A stretch of 64,000 nucleotides of DNA. Origin: an uncultured Bacilli bacterium. GTDB taxonomy: Bacteria > Bacillota_I > Bacilli_A > RF39 > UBA660. The notes under the pieces are model-generated. The model was not told the origin of the DNA, did not search any database, and worked only from the letters and a program-made list of their open reading frames with translations. The translations under genes and the position numbers were made by a program. Of the stretch, positions 16,789 through 24,412 are shown in pieces (position 1 is the stretch's first letter; each line of letters starts with the position of its first letter). The stretch covers positions 1 to 64,000 of the forward strand of contig CAKPHC010000006.1 in assembly GCA_934155645.1 (NCBI GenBank), given 5' to 3'.

Positions 16789-18528
16789 TTATTTTATTTC
16801 AATTGACAATTCTTCTAGTTGAGCTTCATCAACACAGTTAGGACACTCACTCATAAGGCATGATGCACTAGCTGTTTTAGGAAATGCAATAACGTCTCTT
16901 ATATTGTCAGTATTTGTAAGTAACATTACAAGTCTATCTAGTCCTAGAGCTAATCCACCATGTGGAGGTGTACCATATTTTAAAGCATCAACGAAGTATC
17001 CAAATTTATTTCTTATTTGTTCTTCAGTTAATTCTAATGCTTTAAACATTATCTCTTGAACTTCTTCATTATGGATTCTAATACTTCCGCCACCTGCTTC
17101 ATATCCGTTTATAACGATATCGTATGCTTTAGAATAGCAATGTGCTTTATCAGTTAATAATTTATCTATATCACTATCCTTAGGTGCAGTAAATGGATGA
17201 TGACATGCCATAAATCTATTCTCTTCTTCACTCCACTCAAATGAAGGAAAATCAACTACCCATAACATTTTGTATTCGTTTTCATTAATTAAATTTAAAT
17301 CACGAGCAATTTTACATCTTAATGCTCCAAGAGATTTTTTAACTATATTGTATTGGTCAGCTACAAATAAAACTAAGTCATTATTTTCTAAATTTAATTT
17401 AGTTTTTAAATTAGTTATTTCTTCTTCAGTTAATACTTTAGCAATAGAACCAGATATTTCTTCTTCTATTTTTAACCAAGCAAGACCACTAGCTTTATAT
17501 GTTTTAACAAAATCAGTTAATTTATCAATTTCTTTTCTTGAATATTTACTAGCATTATTCTTTACAACAATTGCGTTAATTACACCATTGTTATCTAGAA
17601 CATTTTTAAATACTGTGAAATTAGTATTATTAAATATATCGCTTACTTCGTTTATCTTCATTTCAAATCTTAAGTCAGGTTTATCACTACCATAATCACG
17701 CATCGCATCATCATATTTCATCCTAGCAAGTGGTAATGTTATATCAATGTTTTTAATTTCTTTAAATACTTTTTGAATTAATTTTTCAGTAACACTCATT
17801 ACATCATCTTCATCTACAAAGCTCATTTCTAAGTCTACTTGTGTAAATTCAGGTTGACGGTCTGCTCTTAAGTCTTCGTCTCTAAAACACTTAGCAATTT
17901 GGAAATATTTTTCAATTCCTCCAACCATTAAAAGTTGTTTAAATAATTGAGGAGATTGAGGAAGTGCATAGAACTTACCTTTATTAACTCTAGACGGTAC
18001 TAGGTAGTCTCTTGCTCCTTCAGGAGTTGATTTACAAAGAATTGGAGTTTCTACTTCGATAAAATCATTGTCGTTAAAGTAAGACCTAATTACATGCATT
18101 ACTTTGCTACGAACAATTAGTTTTTCACGAACTGATTCTCTTCTTAATTCTAGGTATCTATATTTTAATCTTGTATCTTCAAGAGCTGTTGTATCATCGC
18201 CTAGTTCAAATGGTAAATCATGAGCCATTGATTCTAATACTAGTGAGCTAACAATGACTTCAATTTCACCAGTAGGAATTTTAGTGTTTTTACTTTCACG
18301 TTCAGATATTGTTCCTTCTATTTTAATTACTGATTCGGTTTTTAGGCTACTAGCAAGTTCATAGCAACTATTATCAGGTCTAACTATTAATTGAATTATT
18401 CCACTTCTATCACGTAAATCAATAAATATTAATCCACCTAGATTTCTTTTTTTAGCAACCCAACCATATAGTTCTACTTCTTGTCCAACATTTTTTATAT
18501 TGAAACTAGCGTTATTATATTTTTTCAT
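16789..18528 (-). CDS. aspS: Aspartyl-tRNA synthetase
   Basis: A 579-residue class II synthetase charging tRNA-Asp. It has the N-terminal OB anticodon-binding fold (ELYGWVAKKRNLGGLIFIDLRD), motif 2 (FRDEDLRADRQPEFTQ) with the flipping loop, the bacterial GAD insertion (about residues 285-400) and motif 3 (GGLALGLDRLVMLL). I start it at the ATG at 18528, with GAGGAGG six bases upstream. An upstream in-frame ATG would add a repetitive Ile/Val stretch that is really the hisS tail read in another frame. It is the second gene of the hisS-aspS operon, under the His T-box. A non-discriminating form (Asp/Asn) cannot be excluded. Confidence 0.97.
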   Translation of the reverse strand: MKKYNNASFNIKNVGQEVELYGWVAKKRNLGGLIFIDLRDRSGIIQLIVRPDNSCYELASSLKTESVIKIEGTISERESKNTKIPTGEIEVIVSSLVLESMAHDLPFELGDDTTALEDTRLKYRYLELRRESVREKLIVRSKVMHVIRSYFNDNDFIEVETPILCKSTPEGARDYLVPSRVNKGKFYALPQSPQLFKQLLMVGGIEKYFQIAKCFRDEDLRADRQPEFTQVDLEMSFVDEDDVMSVTEKLIQKVFKEIKNIDITLPLARMKYDDAMRDYGSDKPDLRFEMKINEVSDIFNNTNFTVFKNVLDNNGVINAIVVKNNASKYSRKEIDKLTDFVKTYKASGLAWLKIEEEISGSIAKVLTEEEITNLKTKLNLENNDLVLFVADQYNIVKKSLGALRCKIARDLNLINENEYKMLWVVDFPSFEWSEEENRFMACHHPFTAPKDSDIDKLLTDKAHCYSKAYDIVINGYEAGGGSIRIHNEEVQEIMFKALELTEEQIRNKFGYFVDALKYGTPPHGGLALGLDRLVMLLTNTDNIRDVIAFPKTASASCLMSECPNCVDEAQLEELSIEIK

Positions 18529-18529
18529 G

Positions 18530-19897
18530 TTATTCCTCCTCATGATTACAATGGCATCCATGACTATGACTATCACAATTACAATCGTCACAATCACATT
18601 CATCATTATTTACATATTCCATATCATCTTCTAGCAATGCTTCATCAAAATAATATAGTAAGTAATCTAATCCTAAAGTTATTTCTTCTTTAGTTTTATT
18701 GTTTTTTACTTTAATTTCGTTTTTAGCTAAATCTTCATCGTTAAGAATAATTAAGTATTTAGCTTTTAATCTATCAGCTTGTTTAAATTGAGCTTTAAGT
18801 CCTCTTCCTGTGTATTCACTTTCTACTCTAAAGCCACTCATTCTTAAGTTTTGAACAAGGGTTGCAGCATAGTTCTTTTCAGTATCAGATACATACATAA
18901 CAAATATTTCTACATCATCTTTGATAGGTAATTCTATATCTTCTAAGTCAAGTGCCATGATTAATCTTCCTAATCCGCAAGCAAAACCTACACCAGGAGT
19001 TGATGGACCTCCTAGTAATTCAACTAATCCATTATATCTACCACCAGCTGCTAGAACATTATTACTTCCGAATCCTTCAACATGAGCTTCTATTTCAAAT
19101 ACTGTATGATTGTAATAATCAAGTCCTCTTACTAATTTAGGGTCTATTTCGTAATCTACTTCTAGTGCTTCTAGATATTCTTTTACTTTAGCAAATCTCT
19201 CTTTACTTTCTTCATTTAAATAATCAAGAGTTACTGGCGCATTTTTTAGTATTTCGTTATCTTTATCTACTTTACAATCTAAAATACGTAGTGGATTTTT
19301 TTCAAATCTTTCACGACAGTCTTCACATAATTCATCTAAATGAGGTCTAAAATATTCTTTTAGGGCTTCTCTATAACTCATTCTTGAAGGTGTATCTCCT
19401 AAAGTATTAATCTTAACTTTAATTTCTTTTAGTCCTAACATTTTAAATAGATTAACTGGAATAGATATTACTTCAGCATCACTAAAAGGGTCATCAGTAC
19501 CTAGAAGTTCTACTCCAAATTGTGTTAATTCTCTATCACGTCCTGATTGAGGTCTTTCATAACGATACATTGTACCGTTGTAATATAGTTTTACAGGGCT
19601 AGGCATATTACCATACATTTTGTTTTCAATATAACTTCTTACTATTCCAGCTGTTCCTTCTGGTCTTAGTGTCATTGGTCTATCGCCACGGTCTGTAAAA
19701 TCATATGTTTCTTTAGTAACTACATCGGTAGTTTCACCCATTCCTCTATGAAATACTTCACTAGACTCAAATATTGGAGTACGGATAAAGTCATAATTGT
19801 ACTTTTCCATTAATGAATCAATCATCTTATTTACATATTGCCATTTCTTAGCAGTAATGCCATATATATCATGACAGCCTTTAGGTTTTGTTATCAT
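18530..19897 (-). CDS. hisS: Histidyl-tRNA synthetase with Cys/His-rich tail
   Basis: A 455-residue class II synthetase. Motif 1, motif 2 (YRYERPQSGRDREL), the histidine-specific LVRGLDYYNHTVFEIE and motif 3 (GFACGLGRL) are all present, followed by the anticodon-binding domain (EIFVMYVSDTEKN). Beyond the usual end there is an extra tail of about 25 residues with six Cys and four His (ECDCDDCNC, then HSHGCHCNH), ending Glu-Glu-Glu. I do not know this tail from other HisRS enzymes; metal binding is a guess. The three Glu codons also supply the GAGGAGGAA ribosome site of aspS. The start at 19897 has AAGAAGG upstream. A longer reading would begin inside the T-box leader. Confidence 0.97.
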   Translation of the reverse strand: MITKPKGCHDIYGITAKKWQYVNKMIDSLMEKYNYDFIRTPIFESSEVFHRGMGETTDVVTKETYDFTDRGDRPMTLRPEGTAGIVRSYIENKMYGNMPSPVKLYYNGTMYRYERPQSGRDRELTQFGVELLGTDDPFSDAEVISIPVNLFKMLGLKEIKVKINTLGDTPSRMSYREALKEYFRPHLDELCEDCRERFEKNPLRILDCKVDKDNEILKNAPVTLDYLNEESKERFAKVKEYLEALEVDYEIDPKLVRGLDYYNHTVFEIEAHVEGFGSNNVLAAGGRYNGLVELLGGPSTPGVGFACGLGRLIMALDLEDIELPIKDDVEIFVMYVSDTEKNYAATLVQNLRMSGFRVESEYTGRGLKAQFKQADRLKAKYLIILNDEDLAKNEIKVKNNKTKEEITLGLDYLLYYFDEALLEDDMEYVNNDECDCDDCNCDSHSHGCHCNHEEE

Positions 19898-19914
19898 ATT
19901 ATTCCTTCTTTCTT

Positions 19915-20125
19915 TAAAAAAATAAAAAGGTAGCACCAATAAGGACGAACTATGTCGTGGTGCCACCTTAATTCCATAATTTAATTATGCTTTAAGTTCT
20001 TAACGCGAACGAACGCTTCTATCTATCAAAAGTGTCTTCATTATAATATAACTAGTATTTTCACCAACCATACTTTCTCTATAAGTAATATTTATAACTA
20101 CTCCTCTTTCATAGAAGTTACTTGT
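19915..20125 (-). promoter_or_regulatory. T-box riboswitch, His-specific, for hisS-aspS
   Basis: The leader has the T-box itself (AAGGUGGCACCACG, 19956-19969) and stem I with a GGUUGGUG element. A specifier CAC for histidine lies at 20032-20034 in GAAGACACUUU. The terminator pairs AAGGUGGCACCA with UGGUGCUACCUU and ends in a U run (about 19915-19970). Uncharged tRNA-His would favour the antiterminator and raise synthetase expression. The aspartyl gene is brought under the same His signal. Confidence 0.92.
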
Positions 20126-20154
20126 ATTGTAAAACAATTAATGATAAAAATCAA
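20126..20154 (-). promoter_or_regulatory. Promoter of the hisS T-box leader
   Basis: TTGATT, a 17-base spacer and TACAAT on the minus strand, just upstream of stem I and only 9 bases after the stop of the DUF2207 gene. Confidence 0.75.
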
Positions 20155-20162
20155 GTGGTATT

Positions 20163-21869
20163 TTAACGGAAACCGCCTCCGCCTCCTCCGCCACCGAAGG
20201 AACCTCCTCCCCCGCCACCGGAAGAGAATCCACCGCCGCCAGAACTGTAGTTTTCAGCTCTACTCTTAGCACTGTTAGCACTAGATACTCCAGCGTTTGA
20301 AATAGAATTCATAAATAAGATTGTATCTAAATCATATCCATATGTATTCATTTCAGTAATAATTTCAGGATATAGTTTTTTGAATTGTTTAGCAACTTGA
20401 TTAGCAATACCAAATATTTGAGCATACATTAAGTATTCGTTCCATAGTTTTACTTCAATCGGTTGTCTTTCTTTAATCAGAGTAAATTCTTTTAAAAATT
20501 TCTTCAAACCAGCCATTTGAATTGCTTCATCCATCATACTGTCATCAATAAGATATTTATTAACTTTAAATACTTTAAATTTAGTTTCTTTAATAACACT
20601 TATTTTGCCTTCAGTAACAAGATTATCACGTTCATTATTTAATACCTCATTAAACCAATTTAATATTTTGCTATAATGACTATCACACCAAGATTTAAAT
20701 TCATTTTTTTCTAGTACTCCATCTTTACTTGCTTCATACATATATTTATAAAGTTCAGTCTCTTTTATATTACCACTAGGTTGATTTAAAAATGTAATAG
20801 TTGTTTCCTTTTCAGTTTTAAAAATCTTTTTCTTTTCGATAGTTTCAACTTTAACATTTCCTTCTTTTAACCATTTAAGTAGTAATACTCCTAGAAAATC
20901 TTCTTTTTTTCTAATTAATCTATATGTATTTGCAACAAAATAAGCTCTAAAAACATTTTTATTACAAGGTATATCTCTAAATGGTGGTACATCCTTTGAA
21001 ATTCTTTTACCTCTTGAACCAAATTTATAATTATTATTGTTAGCAGATACTGCGACTGCTATTCCAATTGCAAGTGGTAGTCCTATACTAAAAATAACTG
21101 TTATTATAATTCCAAATATTTCTATAGCATTGTCAAATCCATTATTGTCTTCATCAGTATAATGCACCGCACCATCTTCGGCCATTTCATAATAGTAATT
21201 AAAATCATTATCTAGTTTATGATAAGTATTAAATGTTCCTTTTGGAAATTTTGCAAGCAATGTTAGATATTGATTTTTTAATAAAGTTCCATTAGTCTCC
21301 ATTTCTATATAACCATCATAAACGTAAGCATAAGCACCATATTGTCCGTATCCCCATACATCTAGTGTATCAGAATAACGTTCATCACTATAAATTTTTA
21401 TATGAACTCTACTAGGTGCCGCACTAAAGTTTTGTGGCATTAGTGTCCAATAAATCATATCAGCATCTGTTGTTGTTGCAACGAATCCATCTATTTTATA
21501 TTTAATTTCATACAAATGACTTCCATAGTTTGTTAATCCAAAACAGATATCTACTTCATCACCAGTGTAATAAATTCCGGCTTTCATTTGTTTTTCTTTT
21601 AATGATTTATTTATATCCCAATTAAAGTCTATTGTATATTCTTTTCCGTCCATACTGGCACTTAATAGACTAATTCTAGCATCTCCTAAATTAAAATATG
21701 GATGATATCCTTCTGTACCACTATTTACTTCTGCAGTCCACCTTTCAGTAATAGTAGCACTTCCATCTTTTGCAACATATATATCCATATTAATATTGGA
21801 AATAGAATTAGCGTTTACTACAAATGCTGGAAATAAAAACAAAACTAAACCTAGAAAAAACTTTTTCAT
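20163..21869 (-). CDS. DUF2207 membrane protein with Gly-rich tail
   Basis: A 568-residue membrane protein. It has a signal peptide (about residues 1-20), an external beta-rich DUF2207 domain to about residue 245, one or two membrane segments near 245-275, then a soluble helical and mixed domain. The C-terminus is almost pure Gly/Ser/Phe (GGGGFSSGGGGGGSFGGGG). The family has no firm function. DUF2207 proteins with such tails are commonly encoded next to LemA, as here, and the pair is thought to act at the cell envelope. The start is an ATG following AGAGGTGAGA. No clear terminator lies before the hisS promoter. Confidence 0.88.
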   Translation of the reverse strand: MKKFFLGLVLFLFPAFVVNANSISNINMDIYVAKDGSATITERWTAEVNSGTEGYHPYFNLGDARISLLSASMDGKEYTIDFNWDINKSLKEKQMKAGIYYTGDEVDICFGLTNYGSHLYEIKYKIDGFVATTTDADMIYWTLMPQNFSAAPSRVHIKIYSDERYSDTLDVWGYGQYGAYAYVYDGYIEMETNGTLLKNQYLTLLAKFPKGTFNTYHKLDNDFNYYYEMAEDGAVHYTDEDNNGFDNAIEIFGIIITVIFSIGLPLAIGIAVAVSANNNNYKFGSRGKRISKDVPPFRDIPCNKNVFRAYFVANTYRLIRKKEDFLGVLLLKWLKEGNVKVETIEKKKIFKTEKETTITFLNQPSGNIKETELYKYMYEASKDGVLEKNEFKSWCDSHYSKILNWFNEVLNNERDNLVTEGKISVIKETKFKVFKVNKYLIDDSMMDEAIQMAGLKKFLKEFTLIKERQPIEVKLWNEYLMYAQIFGIANQVAKQFKKLYPEIITEMNTYGYDLDTILFMNSISNAGVSSANSAKSRAENYSSGGGGFSSGGGGGGSFGGGGGGGGFR

Positions 21870-21905
21870 TTCTCACCTCTAATAAAATAAGGATTTATTC
21901 AATCC

Positions 21906-22469
21906 TTAAAATTTTACTTCAACATTTTTTCTTTCTTCTTCTGTTGCTTCAAAGAAAGTATTGGTTTTAAATCCAAACATATTTGCAATAATGTTGCTTG
22001 GGAATGTTTCTACTTTGTTGTTATACATTAATACAGAATCATTATAAAATTGTCTTGCATAAGATATTTTATCTTCTGTTTCTTTTAATTCGTTTTGTAA
22101 TTGTAGAAAGTTTGTATTCGCTTTTAATTCTGGATAAGCTTCTGCTAAAGCAAATAATTTATTAACTGCTTCTGTCATTTCTTTAGATGAATTAATTTTA
22201 TCTTCGTTAGTTTTTGAAGATAAGTAAGTATTTCTTGCTTTGATTACTTCTTCTAAAGTACTCTTTTCATGTTTTGCATATCCTTTTACTGTTTCTACTA
22301 CATTTGGAATTAAATCGGATCTTCTTTTTAGTTGAATATCTATTTGACTAAATTGATCTCTTACTTTATTTCTTAGTGATACTAAAGAATTATAGCAAGA
22401 TATAAATACTAGTATTAAGATAACTACAACTATTAGTAAAATAATTAACCACATTGGCATATCTGCCAC
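21906..22469 (-). CDS. lemA: LemA family protein
   Basis: A 187-residue protein with one N-terminal membrane helix (about residues 5-27) and a long helical-bundle domain. It carries the family signatures CYNSLVSLRNKVRDQFSQIDIQLKRRSDLIPNVVETVKGY and FNDSVLMYNNKVETFPSNIIA in essentially that order. LemA has been described as a presenter of a Listeria antigen, but its cell function is unknown. It is 36 bases upstream of the DUF2207 gene and probably in one operon with it. The start ATG has AGGAGGTGG upstream. Confidence 0.95.
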   Translation of the reverse strand: MADMPMWLIILLIVVVILILVFISCYNSLVSLRNKVRDQFSQIDIQLKRRSDLIPNVVETVKGYAKHEKSTLEEVIKARNTYLSSKTNEDKINSSKEMTEAVNKLFALAEAYPELKANTNFLQLQNELKETEDKISYARQFYNDSVLMYNNKVETFPSNIIANMFGFKTNTFFEATEEERKNVEVKF

Positions 22470-22489
22470 CTCCTACTCTAAATTATATC

Positions 22490-22530
22490 ATAAAAAAATA
22501 TTTTATGTATATTTACACAAAATATTTTTT
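22490..22530 (-). terminator. Terminator of the RhuM-like gene
   Basis: AAAAAATATTTT and AAAATATTTTTT pair around an AT-rich loop, with a T run on the minus strand, directly after the RhuM-like stop. The stem is pure A/T, so it is weak. Confidence 0.55.
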
Positions 22531-22534
22531 ATTT

Positions 22535-23143
22535 TTATGTCAATAAATTACTTTCATTATTGAATTTTAGTTTTTTAATTATATCTATGCATTCTTCATA
22601 TGTAATTTGTTTATTATTAGTGGTGCCTTTTGGCTTTGATATTTTCTTATTATCATAATCATCTAATAAGCTTAAAGCATCTTTATAATTATTTATTACC
22701 TTTATTATCTCTTGGGCTTCATTACCTTTTAATTCTTCTTCTATTCTTCCTGCTATATCTATTAGTTTTATAGTTTTTTCTAAGTATTCTAACCTCTTAT
22801 TATTTACTGCATAACCTTTAATTAAATAATCTTTTAATACTTTATTAGCCCATTTTCTAAATATAATACCTTTCTTACTTTTAACTCTATAATCCACACT
22901 TATAATAACATCCAAGCTATAAAAACTTACTAATTTATCTGAATTTGCAATTTGCATTTTTTGCAAATTGCTATTTTCATCAAATTCTTCATCAAAAATA
23001 TTTTTAATATGTCTAGAAATAACACCAATATTTCTTTCGAACAATTTAGCCATTTGTTGTTGAGACAACCAAACAGTCTCATCTTTCATATTAACCTCTA
23101 ATTTAACATTTTGGTCCTCAAATAGTATTATTTCATTTTTCAT
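22535..23143 (-). CDS. RhuM family N-terminal protein, Fic/Doc half missing
   Basis: A 202-residue protein matching the start of RhuM proteins. It has a DNA-binding-like N-terminus (ETVWLSQQQMAKLF, then ISRHIKNIF), the core SLDVIISVDYRVKSKKGIIFRKWANKVLKDYLIKGY and the helix ending LLDDYD. The usual long form continues with a Fic/Doc domain for about 120 more residues; here the frame stops just after ITYEECIDIIKKLKF. I see no further Fic-like coding after the stop. It may be a truncated remnant or a working stand-alone regulator. I start it at the ATG at 23143 after GAGGAGG rather than the ATG 15 bases earlier. RhuM genes are often linked to restriction or mobile islands, but none is seen here. 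Confidence 0.75.
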   Translation of the reverse strand: MKNEIILFEDQNVKLEVNMKDETVWLSQQQMAKLFERNIGVISRHIKNIFDEEFDENSNLQKMQIANSDKLVSFYSLDVIISVDYRVKSKKGIIFRKWANKVLKDYLIKGYAVNNKRLEYLEKTIKLIDIAGRIEEELKGNEAQEIIKVINNYKDALSLLDDYDNKKISKPKGTTNNKQITYEECIDIIKKLKFNNESNLLT

Positions 23144-23227
23144 AAAATACCTCCTCAATATAAAATTTGAATTAAAATACTTCCAATTAAATTATTCTAC
23201 ATTGAGGTATCGATTTCCTAAATTTTT

Positions 23228-23259
23228 GTAAAAAAAAGAAAACTTTTGAAGTTTCTTTA
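23228..23259 (-). terminator. Terminator of the 37-residue gene
   Basis: AAAGAAACTT pairs with AAGTTTTCTTT with a one-base bulge, then T run on the minus strand, ten bases after the small ORF stop. Confidence 0.65.
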
Positions 23260-23268
23260 ATCAAATTA

Positions 23269-23382
23269 TTACTTTTCTACTTCTATTTCATCATTAACTG
23301 TCTTGGTGTCAATTAAAGTAATTGTAACTAGTGTCAATAGCAATACTAATAATAACATAAATATAATTGATTTATCTCTCAT
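23269..23382 (-). CDS. 37-residue single-helix membrane protein
   Basis: A short frame starting at an ATG behind GGTGATG. It has a basic start (MRDKS), one hydrophobic helix of about 20 residues (IIFMLLLVLLLTLVTITLI) and an acidic tail ending in EVEK. It lies 49 bases downstream of the CinA-like gene on the same strand and has its own terminator, which argues for a real gene. Function unknown. Confidence 0.6.
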   Translation of the reverse strand: MRDKSIIFMLLLVLLLTLVTITLIDTKTVNDEIEVEK

Positions 23383-23431
23383 AACATCACCATAATTATA
23401 TTAATCTTTATTTGTGATAAATAAGTGTATA

Positions 23432-23899
23432 TTATATGAAATCTTTTTTTAATTCCATAACTATTCTATCTATAATCATTTCTTTGTTTTTTGCTCTTGT
23501 ATCTTTATCTACTTTAATAGAGAATTCATTAAAGATATTACTATCCCTATTATAAATACTTATATAAACTATATTGTCTTCTCCATATGGATTATTTTTA
23601 TCAACCCTGTTAAGTTTACCTGTTACGCCTATACCATAATTAGAATTAGTAAAACTACTAATAACTTTACTCATATCTTTTGCAACTTCACTACTATAAA
23701 CAGTATATTTATCAATCAATTCTTTACTAACTCCCATTTTTATTTTGTATTCGTTGGAATAGGTAACTGCACTAAACTTTAATACTTCACTAGCTCCTTC
23801 AATATTTGTAATAGCATTTACTATTCCACCTCCAGTGCAAGATTCCATTGTGGAAATAGTTTTATTGTTTTTAGTTAAAAGTTCAATTAATTCTTTCAT
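23432..23899 (-). CDS. CinA C-terminal-domain protein (PncC-like)
   Basis: A 155-residue stand-alone CinA C-terminal domain. In other bacteria this domain is nicotinamide-nucleotide deamidase PncC, which recycles NMN to NaMN. The signature ESCTGGGIVNAIT is near residues 19-31, followed by GASEVLKFSAVTYSNEYKIKMGV. The usual TGIAGP loop has become GVTGKLNRV, so activity is uncertain. Length is close to the family norm. The start is an ATG after AAGGTGATG. It may form an operon with the small membrane protein downstream. Confidence 0.85.
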   Translation of the reverse strand: MKELIELLTKNNKTISTMESCTGGGIVNAITNIEGASEVLKFSAVTYSNEYKIKMGVSKELIDKYTVYSSEVAKDMSKVISSFTNSNYGIGVTGKLNRVDKNNPYGEDNIVYISIYNRDSNIFNEFSIKVDKDTRAKNKEMIIDRIVMELKKDFI

Positions 23900-23963
23900 T
23901 ATACATCACCTTACTATATATATTTTAGTACTAAAACATAAAAAAATCTACATATATTTTGGT

Positions 23964-24365
23964 ATGAGAGAAGATATTAGAGATAGAAAAAACAAAATTA
24001 TAAATGGTAATTTAATTACTAGTACTTTATCTATAATTTCAATTATTTTAGGTATAGTAATTATCTTAGATCAAAAAAAGAAAGCTAATGGTAAGGAAGA
24101 ATTTCTTACTAACGAAGAATCTCAGCGATTAGCTCTCTTAACTAAATTAATTTCTTTATTTGTTGTTCTCTATTCTTTAAGTCTTGATTATCAAAGTTAT
24201 AATCTTGCTAAAGTTACTAATCAAGATACTTCATCTTTACGTTTAGAATTAGTAGCATCTTATCTAGCAATTGTTATTTCTTTAATAAATCTATATGTGG
24301 TAATTATTGATTATAGTAATACTAGTTTTCAACCAGCAGAGATTGAAAACAATTCACTATTGTAA
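23964..24365 (+). CDS. Small membrane protein of unknown function
   Basis: A 133-residue protein with about three hydrophobic helices: residues 17-36 (LITSTLSIISIILGIVIILD), about 57-72 and about 95-115. Short charged loops separate them, and a Gln/Glu/Asn-rich tail follows. It resembles no family I know. I take the ATG at 23964; a longer reading from 23835 would overlap the cinA gene antisense and add implausible residues. The ribosome site (TTTTGGT) is weak. It is convergent with alaS and shares a two-way terminator. Confidence 0.6.
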   Translation: MREDIRDRKNKIINGNLITSTLSIISIILGIVIILDQKKKANGKEEFLTNEESQRLALLTKLISLFVVLYSLSLDYQSYNLAKVTNQDTSSLRLELVASYLAIVISLINLYVVIIDYSNTSFQPAEIENNSLL

Positions 24366-24379
24366 TCAACTTTATACCA

Positions 24380-24408
24380 CCAAAAAAGACAACTTTTCAG
24401 TTGCCTTT
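24380..24408. terminator. Bidirectional terminator for alaS and the facing gene
   Basis: AAAGGCAACT and AGTTGTCTTT form a 10-bp stem (one G-U) around GAAA on the minus strand, with T runs. It sits 4 bases from the alaS stop. Confidence 0.8.
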
Positions 24409-24412
24409 ACAA

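Noticed and set aside
18480..18606. An N-terminal extension of AspRS with an Ile/Val repeat
   Set aside because: This is the HisRS Cys/His tail read in another frame. The ATG at 18528 has the proper ribosome site.
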